DNA from: JAAZBA01 sp964461815 | GTDB taxonomy: Bacteria; Bacillota; Clostridia; Oscillospirales; QAMX01 | Reading direction: 5' to 3' | DNA length: 64,000 nucleotides | Assembly: GCA_964461815.1 (NCBI GenBank) | Contig: CAYWVF010000013.1 | Location: 4,380-68,379 of the forward strand | Part shown: in pieces, positions 53,345-63,333 of the stretch | Numbering within the stretch: position 1 is the first letter of the stretch | Layout: each line of letters opens with the position of its first letter | Notes under the pieces: generated by a model | The model's database searches: none | The model's input: the letters and a program-made list of their open reading frames with translations, nothing else | What the model was told of the DNA's origin: nothing | Position numbers and translations under genes: made by a program

Positions 53345-55372
53345 TTAAAACTCAAATGCATTCACCAGATCCGAAGCATTCATCGCATCATACAAAACGA
53401 GATCTTGGTCATTTGACCATTCATCATAAAACTCGCCGTCACGATAGTTTACCGTGTGAGGGTACACATATGCCGCATGTGCTTTTCCGTCGTCACCGAT
53501 AAGGCACATACAGTTTCTGATGCATTCCTCTGCACGCTCAGCATACCGCATGTCACCCGTGAGCCTCGCATATGCAGCAAAGGCACGAGCTGTCAGACAG
53601 CTGAGATGATGAGGAAGTGTATCACCAAAGCATCTGTTCTTGCCGAACCAATAATCGTCCCAGTATCGTATCGCAGTCTCATACAGGTGGAAGCTTGGCT
53701 GACTGCCTGAAAATCTGTCAAGAACATCGATATGCTTTTCTGCTTCGGTGATATAAAATTCACGGTCATCGCTGTAAAGTCCTGCCTCCGAGATGCAGCA
53801 TACAACGGGAGTGACTATCGTTTGCTCGTAGTTTACCTCGTGCTTCGGATAGGATAAACCGTTTCCGATAATATTATCGACGTGAAAGTTGAAAAACGCG
53901 AGCATTTTAGCTTTATCCTCATTCCTGCCTGAAAGCTCAAATGCACATATGACCTTTCTTATCGCTACGGCATTCGAATAGCATTTTTCACCGCCGATGC
54001 TGTAATATTTTTTCGCAAGCATCAGGATATTGTCAAGATATCTGTTATCTCTTGTCAGATAAAACATCTCGGAGAAGATCAGCATCACACCGGGTGAATT
54101 ATACAGCCGTATCATATCGGCGTTTTTTCCTATGTTATTGAATACTTCACCTGTTTTCTCTTCGTAAAATTCACGGAAGAGAAAATCCATGTAAAGCTCG
54201 ATAGACCTGTGCAGCTTTTCATCATCATGCGTTTGCAAATACCGAATAAGCGTGAGTGCCATATTCATTCGTTCATGGCAGGTATTGTGATCTGAAAAAT
54301 TATAGTCAAAATATTGTTCGTCGAGCTTGTTGTCGTACACAAGGTAAGCACCGTATAGCGGACTGTCTTTATCGAGACATTGCTAATTGTCTGCAATGAA
54401 ATAGAGACGCTTTTTCAGAAGCTCCGTAAAAGGTGCTTTGACATTGAAATCGGTATACGTAGCTACATTGCCGCAGCTTATATAAAACCTGAGCTCGCCT
54501 GTTTCGGATGGAACGAATGATACTCGGAAGACACCATCCTTTTCAATAACCTCTATCTGCTTGCCGCAGCAAACAACAGACGGAGCTTTATGTTCATATG
54601 TAAGTATTTCAAATTCGAGCCTCTCACCATTGAAAACGGTAAAATGCTTGGCTTTTATACCGATATAGCTTCTATACTCGGCGAGCTTGTTGAAAAAATC
54701 ATCCTTACCCTTGTGCCAAAATAGCTCCCATTCCAGAACATACTCTTCTCCGCTCTTGAGAAGCACAGCTTGTGGCTCAAGTACAAAGCTTCCCCTCCTA
54801 TTACTGCTGCAATTCTTTTGACTGTAGCTTATAAATGAGCCCTGCGTAAGGATAAGCCCAAGGTTTATTTCGGACGGCCCCATTTTAAGTGCATTTATCC
54901 ATGTAGTATTACCGCCGCACCATATATGTGTATTACAGCAGCTTACCATACATTCATCTGCATATGTATATCTATCGTTAAAAGCAAATTCGATCCCAAA
55001 CGTATCTCTGTTTACGCATACGACCGAGGGTGAGATGTTCCTGATGCACATTCTCTCTTTTAAATTACCGCTTTCGGTAAAGCAGCGATGAACGGTGACA
55101 GAGAGCTTGCTATTAACGTAGACTGCTGACATGGATGCATCATCGTATTCTGCACTTTTCAGCTCGAACTGCTCAGGTGCATAAGCTTTCCTGAAAAAAT
55201 CGTTCGGAGAAATATCGGCAGAGTCATATTTGTCAAAGCTCGTTTTGAGTCTTCCCCATTGACCGCTCTCAGCGGAGCACCAGTTCATGCAGTGCTCATC
55301 AGCTGCGTTTATAATTGAATTTATGTACCCTGTCCTCCTGTCAAATTCGACAATGAATCTATTGCTTTTCAT
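53345..55372 (-). pseudogene. Two-domain putative carbohydrate-active protein split by an in-frame TAG
   Basis: Two open segments are in the same frame. Segment 1 (55372-54383) is beta-rich and ends RLYFIADN; a TAG at 54383-54385 follows; then the frame reads QCLDKDSPLYGAYLVYDN with no other stop and runs to 53345. The GTG at 54340 inside that run is not needed as a start. Segment 2 is alpha-helical, with the repeated Tyr/Trp/Asp patterns of alpha/alpha-toroid sugar enzymes (HERMNMALTLIRYLQTHDD, SFHLYETAIRYWDDYWF). The joined product would be 675 aa. Either an amber mutation (CAG or similar to TAG) or an error; family unrecognised. Confidence 0.75.
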
Positions 55373-56699
55373 TAACAGCCAAGCCTGCCTTTTGTAATTT
55401 TTTTATTTCGTAAATGTAGCATGGAGTTAAAAATACCGCCAGAACGAGCCATGTTACCGCATCGGTAAGAGGAATACTTACAAAGCCTAATTTTGCTGAA
55501 AACATTATAGGGATCAGATATCTGACAATGATCTCGAGGAATCCGGATATCGTGGGGAAAAGCGGTTTGCCAAGCCCCGTGAGGACTGTTTTGTAAACGG
55601 AAGCAAACGTCAGGATAAACATTGCCGTGCAGCGCATCTTAAGATATAAAACACCTGCATCCACGGCAACGGCACTGTCCTTTATAATAAATGAAAGCAG
55701 GGGACGCATCGTCAGAAGTGCGATGATGAATAAAACGACATTTGTAAGAGTGATAATAATATTTACCTGCCTTACGCCTGATTTTATTCTGTCTATGTTG
55801 CCTGCACCGAGATTCTGAGAAACGAAAACGGAGGCTGCGGTCGAGAATCCGAAGATAGGAGTCGTGATTATGTATCCTATCCTTGATGCACACGAATATG
55901 CTTTGACATACTCTGTACCGATATTGTTTGATATGAAGCTGAGAATGATAACTCCGAACATCACAACAAAATTGGTCACAGCCATCGGTATACCTATGTG
56001 AAGGCATTCTCTTAACGTGGCTTTGCATATCCTCAGATCGGATATCTTTATTTTGTAAAGCGGTACCTTTTTGTTGATAAAATATATACACATTATCACT
56101 GCACAAAGCTGAGATAAAACGGTCGAAAGCGCAGCACCTGCAACGCCCATTTTAAAGCAATAAGCAAAAACAAATATCAGTGCGATATGTATGCAGGAGG
56201 CGGCAAAAAGAAAGATCAGAGGCTCACGACTGTTGCCGAGTGCTCGAAGCATTTCACATAAGAAGTTGTAGAGTACAGACGTAGATATACCTATAAAAAT
56301 TATTTTGAGGTATAAAGTCGCATCGTCTAAAATCTCGGCAGGAGTATCCATAAGAATAAGGATATTTCTTGCAAAGATAGTACCGAAAACAGTGAGCAGA
56401 GCACTGACTGTGACTGCAACGATCAGCGAGTTTGAGAATACCTTTTTCAGACCGACAATATCGTTGCTGCCGTATTTCTTCCCGGCAACGACTGAAAAGC
56501 CCGACATAAGTCCGATAATAGTATCTGTAAAAAGCGAGATGACAGAGCCTGTAGCACCTATCGCCGCAAGTGCCACAGAGTCAACGGCACGTCCTATTAC
56601 AACGGAGTCTACGAGAGTATACAGATTCTGTAAGACTCTTACAAGTATGCACGGCAAAGCGAATATGGTTATTTTCTTTAAAATATTTCCTGTTGTCAT
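55359..56699 (-). CDS. MATE-family exporter (446 aa)
   Basis: Twelve membrane helices in two halves, with IGRAVDSVALAAIGATGSV, VAGKKYGSNDI and the second-half FVSQNLGAGNIDRIKSG motif. It belongs to a different MATE subgroup from the one at 45 kb and has no riboswitch leader. It overlaps the next minus-strand gene by 14 bp and is divergent from the AraC regulator, so a role in carrying the substrate or product of the local metabolic genes is inference. Confidence 0.93.
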   Translation of the reverse strand: MTTGNILKKITIFALPCILVRVLQNLYTLVDSVVIGRAVDSVALAAIGATGSVISLFTDTIIGLMSGFSVVAGKKYGSNDIVGLKKVFSNSLIVAVTVSALLTVFGTIFARNILILMDTPAEILDDATLYLKIIFIGISTSVLYNFLCEMLRALGNSREPLIFLFAASCIHIALIFVFAYCFKMGVAGAALSTVLSQLCAVIMCIYFINKKVPLYKIKISDLRICKATLRECLHIGIPMAVTNFVVMFGVIILSFISNNIGTEYVKAYSCASRIGYIITTPIFGFSTAASVFVSQNLGAGNIDRIKSGVRQVNIIITLTNVVLFIIALLTMRPLLSFIIKDSAVAVDAGVLYLKMRCTAMFILTFASVYKTVLTGLGKPLFPTISGFLEIIVRYLIPIMFSAKLGFVSIPLTDAVTWLVLAVFLTPCYIYEIKKLQKAGLAVNEKQ

Positions 56700-56804
56700 T
56701 TTTTACACCACCCAATGCCTTGTATTATACCCTCAGGCGATATCTCATTCAAGGTGCTTTTCGATATATTTGATTGTACTTTTCAAATATATTGGCAAAA
56801 AGCT

Positions 56805-56833
56805 TTGACTGTTTACGTTTGATTTGGTATACT
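56805..56833 (+). promoter_or_regulatory. Promoter of the araC-family gene
   Basis: TTGACT (56805-56810), a 17-bp spacer and TATACT (56828-56833). Confidence 0.75.
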
Positions 56834-56856
56834 TAAGCTGAGTATATGCTGGGGAT

Positions 56857-57684
56857 GTGAGTCGATTGGACAGTGAGAGCTTTTTAGCGCTTTCGGAGCT
56901 TTACAAGATGGATATTGATTTGACGGATCTTTTCGCCGAACGTCAAAAATGGAGAGATGGCTGTATATTTAAAAGAAACCGCCCGAGAAAAAGCAATGGC
57001 TTTGTCTTCCTGAACGGGTGCAGCGGAGAATATACGGACAAATACGGCAAAAGCTTTCCGGCACCGTGTAAAAGCCTTGTCTATCTGCCGTACCAGAGCG
57101 AATATTCCGTGTTGAATGTCTCGTCAAGCATGGACTCACCGGATGCATACCTTATCGAATTTAATATCGTGACAAACGGCTCGAAGATAACACTTTCCGA
57201 TTCACCGATCCGCATGAAAAATGTAAATCAGTTTTATGTGAAGGACATAATGGAGGACATAGTTTCGGAATACGAATCACTGAACAGATCACCATCTGTT
57301 ATAAAGCAGCTCATCTATAAATTCATCGTGTACCTGTGCAAAGAGGAGATGTCGTCACAGACGGAAAACTATTCTCTGATATCACCTGCGATCGACTTTC
57401 TGGAGAAAAATTCGATCAACTCGCTTACCGTCGATCAGCTTGCGGCTATGTGTCATATAAGCAGCGGATATTTCAGAAAGCTGTTTAATGAATATGCAGG
57501 CAAAAGCCCGATGCGGTATATTACGGACAGAAAGATCGATATCGCAAAGAAAATGCTTGATGACAGCAATACCTCGATCAGCATGATAGCGGAGCTATTG
57601 GAGTTCAGTAACAGCTCATACTTTTGCAAAATGTTCAAGAAAAGAACGGGACTGACGCCGAATGAATACAGAAATACCGATTAA
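56857..57684 (+). CDS. AraC-family transcriptional regulator (275 aa)
   Basis: The N-terminal cupin-like sensing part is followed by a C-terminal double helix-turn-helix, with LTVDQLAAMCHISSGYFRKLF and the end ISMIAELLEFSNSSYFCKMFKKRTGLTPNEYR. It lies between the MATE/two-domain operon and the glycyl radical enzyme operon, the arrangement of a local pathway regulator. The start is GTG at 56857; a TTG at 56866 fits the GGGG site slightly better. Confidence 0.9.
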   Translation: MSRLDSESFLALSELYKMDIDLTDLFAERQKWRDGCIFKRNRPRKSNGFVFLNGCSGEYTDKYGKSFPAPCKSLVYLPYQSEYSVLNVSSSMDSPDAYLIEFNIVTNGSKITLSDSPIRMKNVNQFYVKDIMEDIVSEYESLNRSPSVIKQLIYKFIVYLCKEEMSSQTENYSLISPAIDFLEKNSINSLTVDQLAAMCHISSGYFRKLFNEYAGKSPMRYITDRKIDIAKKMLDDSNTSISMIAELLEFSNSSYFCKMFKKRTGLTPNEYRNTD

Positions 57685-57686
57685 AA

Positions 57687-57716
57687 ATGCGCTTTCATAG
57701 CTTGAAAGCGTATTTT
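57687..57716 (+). terminator. Terminator of the araC-family gene
   Basis: ATGCGCTTTCA (57687-57697) pairs with TGAAAGCGTAT (57703-57713), one G-U, followed by TTTTG. Confidence 0.8.
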
Positions 57717-57823
57717 GTTTTTTAAACCGCCTTGAAGTACACTTGCCGTGTTGCAGCGATCTCGATTTATCAACACTTTTAGTTGGAATTAATCAGCTGA
57801 TTTTCAAAAGAAATAAAAGTATG

Positions 57824-57852
57824 TTGAACTTTTTTAATATCAATGATATAAT
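57824..57852 (+). promoter_or_regulatory. Promoter of the glycyl radical enzyme operon
   Basis: TTGAAC (57824-57829), 17 bp, TATAAT (57847-57852). The predicted transcript start near 57859 excludes the in-frame GTG at 57861 as the main start. Confidence 0.7.
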
Positions 57853-57935
57853 GGAGGAAAGTGAACATAGAAAGTTATTCGGAAGAGAAACAGATACCGC
57901 AATTCGACTTGAATTTTGCAAAAGCAGGTGATTTT

Positions 57936-59927
57936 ATGAATGAGAAGCTATATAATTATATCCTTGATAAAAAACATCATAGGTTTAGAAAAGATTATCC
58001 GAACTATGATAACATAGCGGAGGAATTTAAGGCGAAAGAGCTTTCACCAAAGGAGCGAATGACAAGACGGTTTGAGCTTTTGTCAGGTCTGGAAACACCT
58101 GTTTTGTTGGAGGGTGAAAAAATATGCTTTTTGCGTACAGTAAAGAAGCTGCCCGACTGCTTTACAGACGAGGAATGGAAAGAAATAAGAAGCAAGCATT
58201 ATATACACGAGCTTGGCTATATATCAAACCTTTGTCCCGACTATGAAAGAGTAATAAAAGTGGGACTGCTTGAAGTAAGAAAAGGTGCCGATGAATACGG
58301 AAAGCGTGTGATCGATAGTGTGATTGACCTGTCGAAAAGGTATAAAAAAGAGGCTGAAAGGCTTGGAAGGACAGAGCTTGTAAGGGTGCTTGAAAGAGTG
58401 CCGGAATACGGTGCAACAAGCTTTTATGAAGCGTTGCAGTTTTTCAGGATCATCCACTTTTCATTGTGGCTTGAGGGAAATTATCATAATACGATAGGCA
58501 GGCTTGATAAATATATGTTCCCATACTTGAAGGCTGATATGGAAAAGGGAATATATACGGAGGAAACAGCGCTTGAAATGGTCGAGGATTTCTTTCTATC
58601 GTTCAATAAGGACAGTGATCTTTATGTCGGAGTACAGCAAGGGGATAACGGTCAAAGCCTTGTGCTTGGAGGTGTTGATGAAAATGGAGACGAGGTATTC
58701 AATCTTCTGTCCGAATTATGCTTAAAAGCAAGCAAAAGATTGCGCATGATCGACCCTAAAATAAATCTCAGAGTAAATAAAAATACCTCGCTGAGAGTAT
58801 ATGAGCTGGGGAGTGAGCTTACAAAGGCAGGGCTGGGCTTTCCTCAGTATTCAAATGATGATATTGTAATTGACGGACTGACAAAACTCGGCTATGAGCT
58901 TAAGGATGCAAAAAATTATGCGACGGCAGCGTGCTGGGAGTTTATAATACCGGGAGTCGGTGAAGACGTTGCAAATATAGGAGCACTTTCATTCCCGAAA
59001 ACGATCGACTCGGCGTTGCATAAGGACTTAGAGAAGTGTGCGACGTTTGAGGATTTTATGAATGCGGTAAATAAAGAAATTACCGATGAATGTGATAAAA
59101 TATGTGACGGTATAAAGAATCTGTGGTTTGTTCCGTCACCTTTTATGAACGCTATGATGAACGGCTGCGGATATGAGGGCGGTAAATATAATAATTTCGG
59201 TATCCATGGTACGGGAATTGCAACTGCTGCCGATTCTTTAGCTGCAATAGAAAAATATGTATATAATGATAAAACCATATCAAAGTCGGAGCTGATTGAA
59301 GCGGTTGACAGTGATTTTGAAAAGCATGGCGAAATACTACCGATACTTCGCTACGAAGCACCTAAAATGGGTAACAATGATGATGCAGCCGACAGCAAAG
59401 CAACTCGCCTTTTACATATGTTCGCACAGAGCTTGAAAGGAAAAACCAACTGTAGAGGCGGTGTGTATCGAGCAGGTACAGGCTCGGCTATGTTTTACTT
59501 GTGGCATGCAAATGAAATAGGCGCATCACCTGACGGAAGACGCAAGGGTGAAGCCTTCGGTACAAATTATTCAGCCAGCCTGTTTGCTAAGATCAATGGC
59601 CCGGTTTCGGTTATCAAGTCGTTTACAAAGCAGGATTTTTCGGAGGCGATCAACGGAGGCCCGCTCACATTGGAATTTGCAGGCTCGATGTTCAAGGATG
59701 AAGAGAGCGTAAAAAAGGTCGCTGCACTTGTAAAGGCATATATTGATATGGGAGGTCATCAGTTGCAGCTCAACGCGGTCAATACAGAGAAAATGCTTGA
59801 TGCCCAGCTACATCCCGAAAATCACAGACAGCTTGTTGTTCGTGTATGGGGATGGAGCGCATATTTTGTCGAGCTGGACAAAGAGTATCAGGATCACGTT
59901 ATAAGCCGTCAACAGTATAGAATATGA
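57936..59927 (+). CDS. Glycyl radical enzyme, short and unassigned (663 aa)
   Basis: A pyruvate formate-lyase/dehydratase-type protein. The thiyl residue is Cys333 in ATAACWEFIIPG, with Glu at +2 as in the dehydratase-type CVE motif and not the double Cys of PFL. The radical Gly639 is in RVWGWS, close to the usual RVxG[YF]. Most family members are 750-850 aa; this one lacks about 100 residues, mostly in the N-terminal half. YHNTIGRLDKYMFPYL and GLGFPQYSNDD are typical active-site segments. The start at 57936 has AGGTG upstream. It is followed by an activating enzyme that overlaps it. The substrate is unknown; the nearby sugar-type and MATE genes are the only hints. Confidence 0.9.
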   Translation: MNEKLYNYILDKKHHRFRKDYPNYDNIAEEFKAKELSPKERMTRRFELLSGLETPVLLEGEKICFLRTVKKLPDCFTDEEWKEIRSKHYIHELGYISNLCPDYERVIKVGLLEVRKGADEYGKRVIDSVIDLSKRYKKEAERLGRTELVRVLERVPEYGATSFYEALQFFRIIHFSLWLEGNYHNTIGRLDKYMFPYLKADMEKGIYTEETALEMVEDFFLSFNKDSDLYVGVQQGDNGQSLVLGGVDENGDEVFNLLSELCLKASKRLRMIDPKINLRVNKNTSLRVYELGSELTKAGLGFPQYSNDDIVIDGLTKLGYELKDAKNYATAACWEFIIPGVGEDVANIGALSFPKTIDSALHKDLEKCATFEDFMNAVNKEITDECDKICDGIKNLWFVPSPFMNAMMNGCGYEGGKYNNFGIHGTGIATAADSLAAIEKYVYNDKTISKSELIEAVDSDFEKHGEILPILRYEAPKMGNNDDAADSKATRLLHMFAQSLKGKTNCRGGVYRAGTGSAMFYLWHANEIGASPDGRRKGEAFGTNYSASLFAKINGPVSVIKSFTKQDFSEAINGGPLTLEFAGSMFKDEESVKKVAALVKAYIDMGGHQLQLNAVNTEKMLDAQLHPENHRQLVVRVWGWSAYFVELDKEYQDHVISRQQYRI

Positions 59928-60739
59928 ATGGAATAATTTTTGATATCAAAGAGTTTTCGATACATGACGGACCCGGCGGAAGATTCACGGTGTTTATGAA
60001 AGGCTGTCCTTTAAGATGTAAATGGTGTCATAACCCGGAGGGATTGAGCCCAAGACCACAAATCATGCATAAAAAAACATTTTGCACGGGCTGCGGTATG
60101 TGTATTAAGGAATGCGGTCATGAGGAATGCAAAACATTTTCCAGATGTATTCACGCTTGCCCGAACGGATGCTTATCTGTTGCAGGCAGGACAGTGTCTG
60201 CGGAAGTACTTGCAAAGCAGCTTCTGCAAAACACCGATTTTTTCGAAATAACAAACGGCGGTGTTACGATCTCGGGCGGAGAGCCGCTTATGCAGAGCGA
60301 GTTCGTGTATGAGCTTGCCGAGAGATTGGAAAATGTCCATAAAGTAATACAAACAAGCGGATATGCCGACCCTGCTACGTATAAAAGAGTGATAGATAAG
60401 TTTGACTACGTAATGCAGGATATTAAGCTGTCGGACAGAGAAATGCATAAGCAATATACAGGAGTATACAACGACATCATTTTAAAAAATATCGAGTATC
60501 TAAAGCAAAGCGGAAAAGAATTTGTATTCAGAGTGCCGCTCATACCGAGCATCACGGATAGTGAGGAAAATTTGAGGGGCATTTCACAAATCGTCGTGAA
60601 CTACCCTGTTGAGCTTCTTCCGTATAATAATATGGCAGGGGCGAAATACAAGATGCTTGATATGTATTATGATATGCTCGAAGCAGATAACAGAAAATGC
60701 GATTTTACAAAGTATTTCAGCAATGCAGTGATCAGATGA
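59924..60739 (+). CDS. Glycyl radical enzyme activating enzyme, radical SAM (271 aa)
   Basis: The radical SAM cluster motif CPLRCKWCHNPEG gives Cys28, Cys32 and Cys35; an inserted ferredoxin-like region follows with CTGCGMCIKECGHEEC and a second CIHACPNGC, so extra 4Fe-4S clusters are expected. It generates the glycyl radical on the preceding enzyme using SAM. The ATG overlaps the TGA of the enzyme gene. Confidence 0.95.
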   Translation: MNGIIFDIKEFSIHDGPGGRFTVFMKGCPLRCKWCHNPEGLSPRPQIMHKKTFCTGCGMCIKECGHEECKTFSRCIHACPNGCLSVAGRTVSAEVLAKQLLQNTDFFEITNGGVTISGGEPLMQSEFVYELAERLENVHKVIQTSGYADPATYKRVIDKFDYVMQDIKLSDREMHKQYTGVYNDIILKNIEYLKQSGKEFVFRVPLIPSITDSEENLRGISQIVVNYPVELLPYNNMAGAKYKMLDMYYDMLEADNRKCDFTKYFSNAVIR

Positions 60740-60852
60740 TGCTGCATTTGAAGTGATTCTCATTTGACAGCAAAAAGCAAGTGAAACAGCTGTAAATAAG
60801 ACACTTTCAGCTCACTGTGAAGAGATGATCGAAAACTGCGATGGAGAACAAA

Positions 60853-61318
60853 ATGAAGGAAAAAATATATTTTGCAAAGTCAAAATTGGAAAATGGCAAG
60901 CAGCCGCTGACCGTTGTTGTTTAAACGTATGGACTCGTTATCATCCCTCTTGCAGGGGCGACAATAGAAATCTGCAACTGAAAGATATACTTGGTTAGAA
61001 AACGATATATTTAATACTCATACGTTTGTAACTATCGAAGATGGACAATAATTTGACCTTGTTCGATGTAAAGCAACGTTGGAAAGTTATGTTCCCGATC
61101 TTGTTACAGATTCTTCGCTCGGCGAGGGAACATATAGAGTCGGAATAGATATTGATGCAGGTGAATATAAACTAAAATCAACAGGCACAAGAGCTTCTGC
61201 ATCGAGAGCTATTGTTTCAAATAAACTTTTTGAAGATAGCACCTATGTTACGGTCGAGGATGGGCAATATCTGAAATTGACAGGATGCTCCACCATCGAC
61301 ACTTCGGCAGGAGAATAA
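60853..61318 (+). pseudogene. Decayed gene with repeated domain
   Basis: An ATG at 60853 after GGAGAACAAA reads MKEKIYFAKSKLENG and then meets a TAA after QPLTVVV; the frame continues as TYGLVIIPLAGATIEIC, which would complete a membrane helix. Further on, a different frame gives two related units with THTFVTIEDGQ and STYVTVEDGQYLKL; in the first, TAA at 61049-61051 stands where Tyr is expected. The second unit starts GEGTYRVGIDIDAGEYKL. At least two stops and a frame change make the gene non-functional. It follows the activating enzyme and precedes a terminator. Confidence 0.7.
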
Positions 61319-61424
61319 AATGAAAAAACGCACAAATACCGCCGTATGGCTTGGAAAATACGGAAGATGTCAAATAAATGTCCAAGCAGTTGTACCAACT
61401 ATTGCTGCACAACGTCTACTCTCC

Positions 61425-61460
61425 AATACAGTCAGCACCTATGTGCCGGCTGTATTTTTG
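61425..61460 (+). terminator. Terminator after the decayed gene
   Basis: AATACAG (61425-61431) with CTGTATT (61450-61456), inner GCAC/GTGC pairing and a TTTTTG tail. Confidence 0.7.
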
Positions 61461-61592
61461 TATCACAGCTTGGCATGAAGTGAAATGCGGACGGAAAAGA
61501 GCACATTAAAAGCATTAAAAAATCAAGTATATCGTAGAGAGTAATAAGCTCATAGAAGAATACATGATGCTTTGTATTTTCCCTTTAAACTC

Positions 61593-61638
61593 TTGATTTT
61601 TTTGGCACTGTGATGTATAATAGCTAATATAATTAGCT
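61593..61638 (+). promoter_or_regulatory. tetR-family gene promoter and operator
   Basis: TTGATT (61593-61598), 17 bp, TATAAT (61616-61621). The perfect inverted repeat AGCTAAT-ATA-ATTAGCT (61622-61638) lies at the transcript start, as expected for a TetR autorepressor. Confidence 0.75.
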
Positions 61639-61661
61639 GAATAAGAAATGGAGATAGCCGG

Positions 61662-62231
61662 ATGAAAGCAGGATTGGATAAAGAGACAATTATCGAAGCA
61701 GCGGCGAATATGGCAGATAAAGAGGGGAATGCGAATGTGACCCTGAAGGTGTTGGCAAATGAATTGGGTGTGAGAGCTCCGTCATTGTATAAACACTTTA
61801 GCGGCGGACTGGATGAGCTGAATAAGGAGCTTATGCTGTATGGTTGGCGTTCTCTGGAAAATGAGATCACAAGAGTCGCAATAGGCAAAGCAAAGGATGA
61901 TGCAATCATATCGATCTGTTATGCATATCGCAAATTTGTAAGCTGTCACAAAGGCTTATTTGAAGCTATGCAGTGGTACAATATGTATCGATCGGAGGAG
62001 CATTTGCAGGCAACGCAGGGGACAATAGACGTTCTGTTTCAGGTGCTTGAAGCCTATGGCTTGACCGAGGAACAAAAAGTCCACTGTGTTCGTATGCTCC
62101 GAGGCTTTCTGCAAGGATTTTGCTCTATTGAAAGTCACGGAGGATTTGGAAATCCCACTCCGCTTAACGACACTTTCGAATTCGCATTAAATACGCTATT
62201 GAGAGGTATACGAGATTTACAGGGGGAATGA
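61662..62231 (+). CDS. TetR-family regulator with WHG domain (189 aa)
   Basis: The N-terminal helix-turn-helix (TIIEAAANMADKEGNANVTL, then LANELGVRAPSLYKHF) is followed by a WHG-type C-terminal domain (AYRKFVSCHKGLFEAMQWYN, RMLRGFLQGFCSIESHGGFG). It lies 4 bp before a CPBP-family protease gene, which it probably regulates together with itself. The ligand is unknown. Confidence 0.93.
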   Translation: MKAGLDKETIIEAAANMADKEGNANVTLKVLANELGVRAPSLYKHFSGGLDELNKELMLYGWRSLENEITRVAIGKAKDDAIISICYAYRKFVSCHKGLFEAMQWYNMYRSEEHLQATQGTIDVLFQVLEAYGLTEEQKVHCVRMLRGFLQGFCSIESHGGFGNPTPLNDTFEFALNTLLRGIRDLQGE

Positions 62232-62235
62232 CACG

Positions 62236-63150
62236 ATGAAACAACTATTGAAAAATATTAGTCCATTCAATAACCGAACAGAAATGATGACAGCTTTATT
62301 TGTCATAAAGAAAGTACTTGCTTTTTGGTTGTGTTATATAGCAGGATTATTTATTGCAGAAGGCGCTGTCATTCTTTTACATTTTGCTCTTGGAAAAAAT
62401 ATGCTTGTCGGTGATGTGTTTGACACACAGACCATTACGCTGATCACATATTACGGATACATCGTTGTGGCAGGCGTTGCATTGTTGTATTGGAAATTGA
62501 TTGAGAAAAAACCTTTATCTGAAATGGGATTGACAAAGCACTTTGGAAATTACCTTATCGGAGCTATAATGGGCATTCTCCTGCTTGCTGTATCTGTTGC
62601 TGCTATCATTTTGACAGGAAGTATAGAGTATCACGGAGTTTTTGAAAATGCTGATATTCTTATGATAATTCTGCTTGTGGGTGGCTTTGTTATCCAAGGC
62701 GCAACGGAAGAAATATTATGCCGAGGTGTTGTTTTCCACTCACTCAAAGAGAAAACATCTTTAGCTATTGCAATGAATATAAGCACCTTAATGTTTATCA
62801 TTCCTCATTTGTCGTCTTTGTTTGGCGGTGGAGTGATTTACGGCGTATTTGGTATAATCAATCTTTTGTTGATTTCCACTATTTTCTCGCTTTTGACTAT
62901 CCGTTTTAAGAGTATTTGGGCAGCTTGTGGTTTGCACTCATTTTGGAATGCGATTTTGTATGCTATTTTCGGATTGAATTTAAGCGGAAACGATAAAACT
63001 GTTACAGCTATTTTCAATATGCGATCCGTAGGCGAAAACATATGGAATGGTGGCAAATACGGTATCGAAGCAAGTATAATCACAACCATTGTATTAGCTG
63101 CTGCCACCGTATTGATTTGGCTTGCAAGCAGAAAAAGAGATCGTGCTTGA
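62236..63150 (+). CDS. CPBP-family intramembrane metalloprotease (304 aa)
   Basis: Eight hydrophobic segments. The catalytic motif EEILCRGVVFHSL (EExxxR) lies near residue 157, with histidines in the following MFIIPHL and in GLHSFWNAIL. The family (CAAX protease-like, Abi) includes immunity and bacteriocin-processing proteins. Its partner or substrate is not visible. Confidence 0.92.
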   Translation: MKQLLKNISPFNNRTEMMTALFVIKKVLAFWLCYIAGLFIAEGAVILLHFALGKNMLVGDVFDTQTITLITYYGYIVVAGVALLYWKLIEKKPLSEMGLTKHFGNYLIGAIMGILLLAVSVAAIILTGSIEYHGVFENADILMIILLVGGFVIQGATEEILCRGVVFHSLKEKTSLAIAMNISTLMFIIPHLSSLFGGGVIYGVFGIINLLLISTIFSLLTIRFKSIWAACGLHSFWNAILYAIFGLNLSGNDKTVTAIFNMRSVGENIWNGGKYGIEASIITTIVLAAATVLIWLASRKRDRA

Positions 63151-63330
63151 TCTTATCGCACGAATAGTTGCTCACTTGAACGAAATCAATGACGGCAGTT
63201 TCGTACTTGAGGATTTGAAAAGTGAAAGGTTAAGAGCACTATGAGAGAAATCAATACGGAAAAGTATCTCAGCTTATATCGTGATCTGAAAATCAGTAAA
63301 TCTGTATATACTCCGTCGTGATCATCACAA
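63151..63330 (+). other. Gene fragments upstream of the element end
   Basis: From about 63150 a frame gives LIARIVAHLNEINDGSFVLE and ends at 63243; a 26-codon frame overlaps its stop from 63241. These look like pieces of a larger gene and have no separate support. Confidence 0.4.
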
Positions 63331-63333
63331 AAC

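Noticed and set aside
54383..54385. UAG read as pyrrolysine
   Set aside because: No pyrrolysine genes are in view and the position shows no methyltransferase context; amber mutation or error is simpler.
61320..61478. 52-codon plus-strand frame starting MKKRTNTAVW
   Set aside because: Its 3' part is the terminator hairpin at 61425-61460; likely a leftover of the decayed gene.
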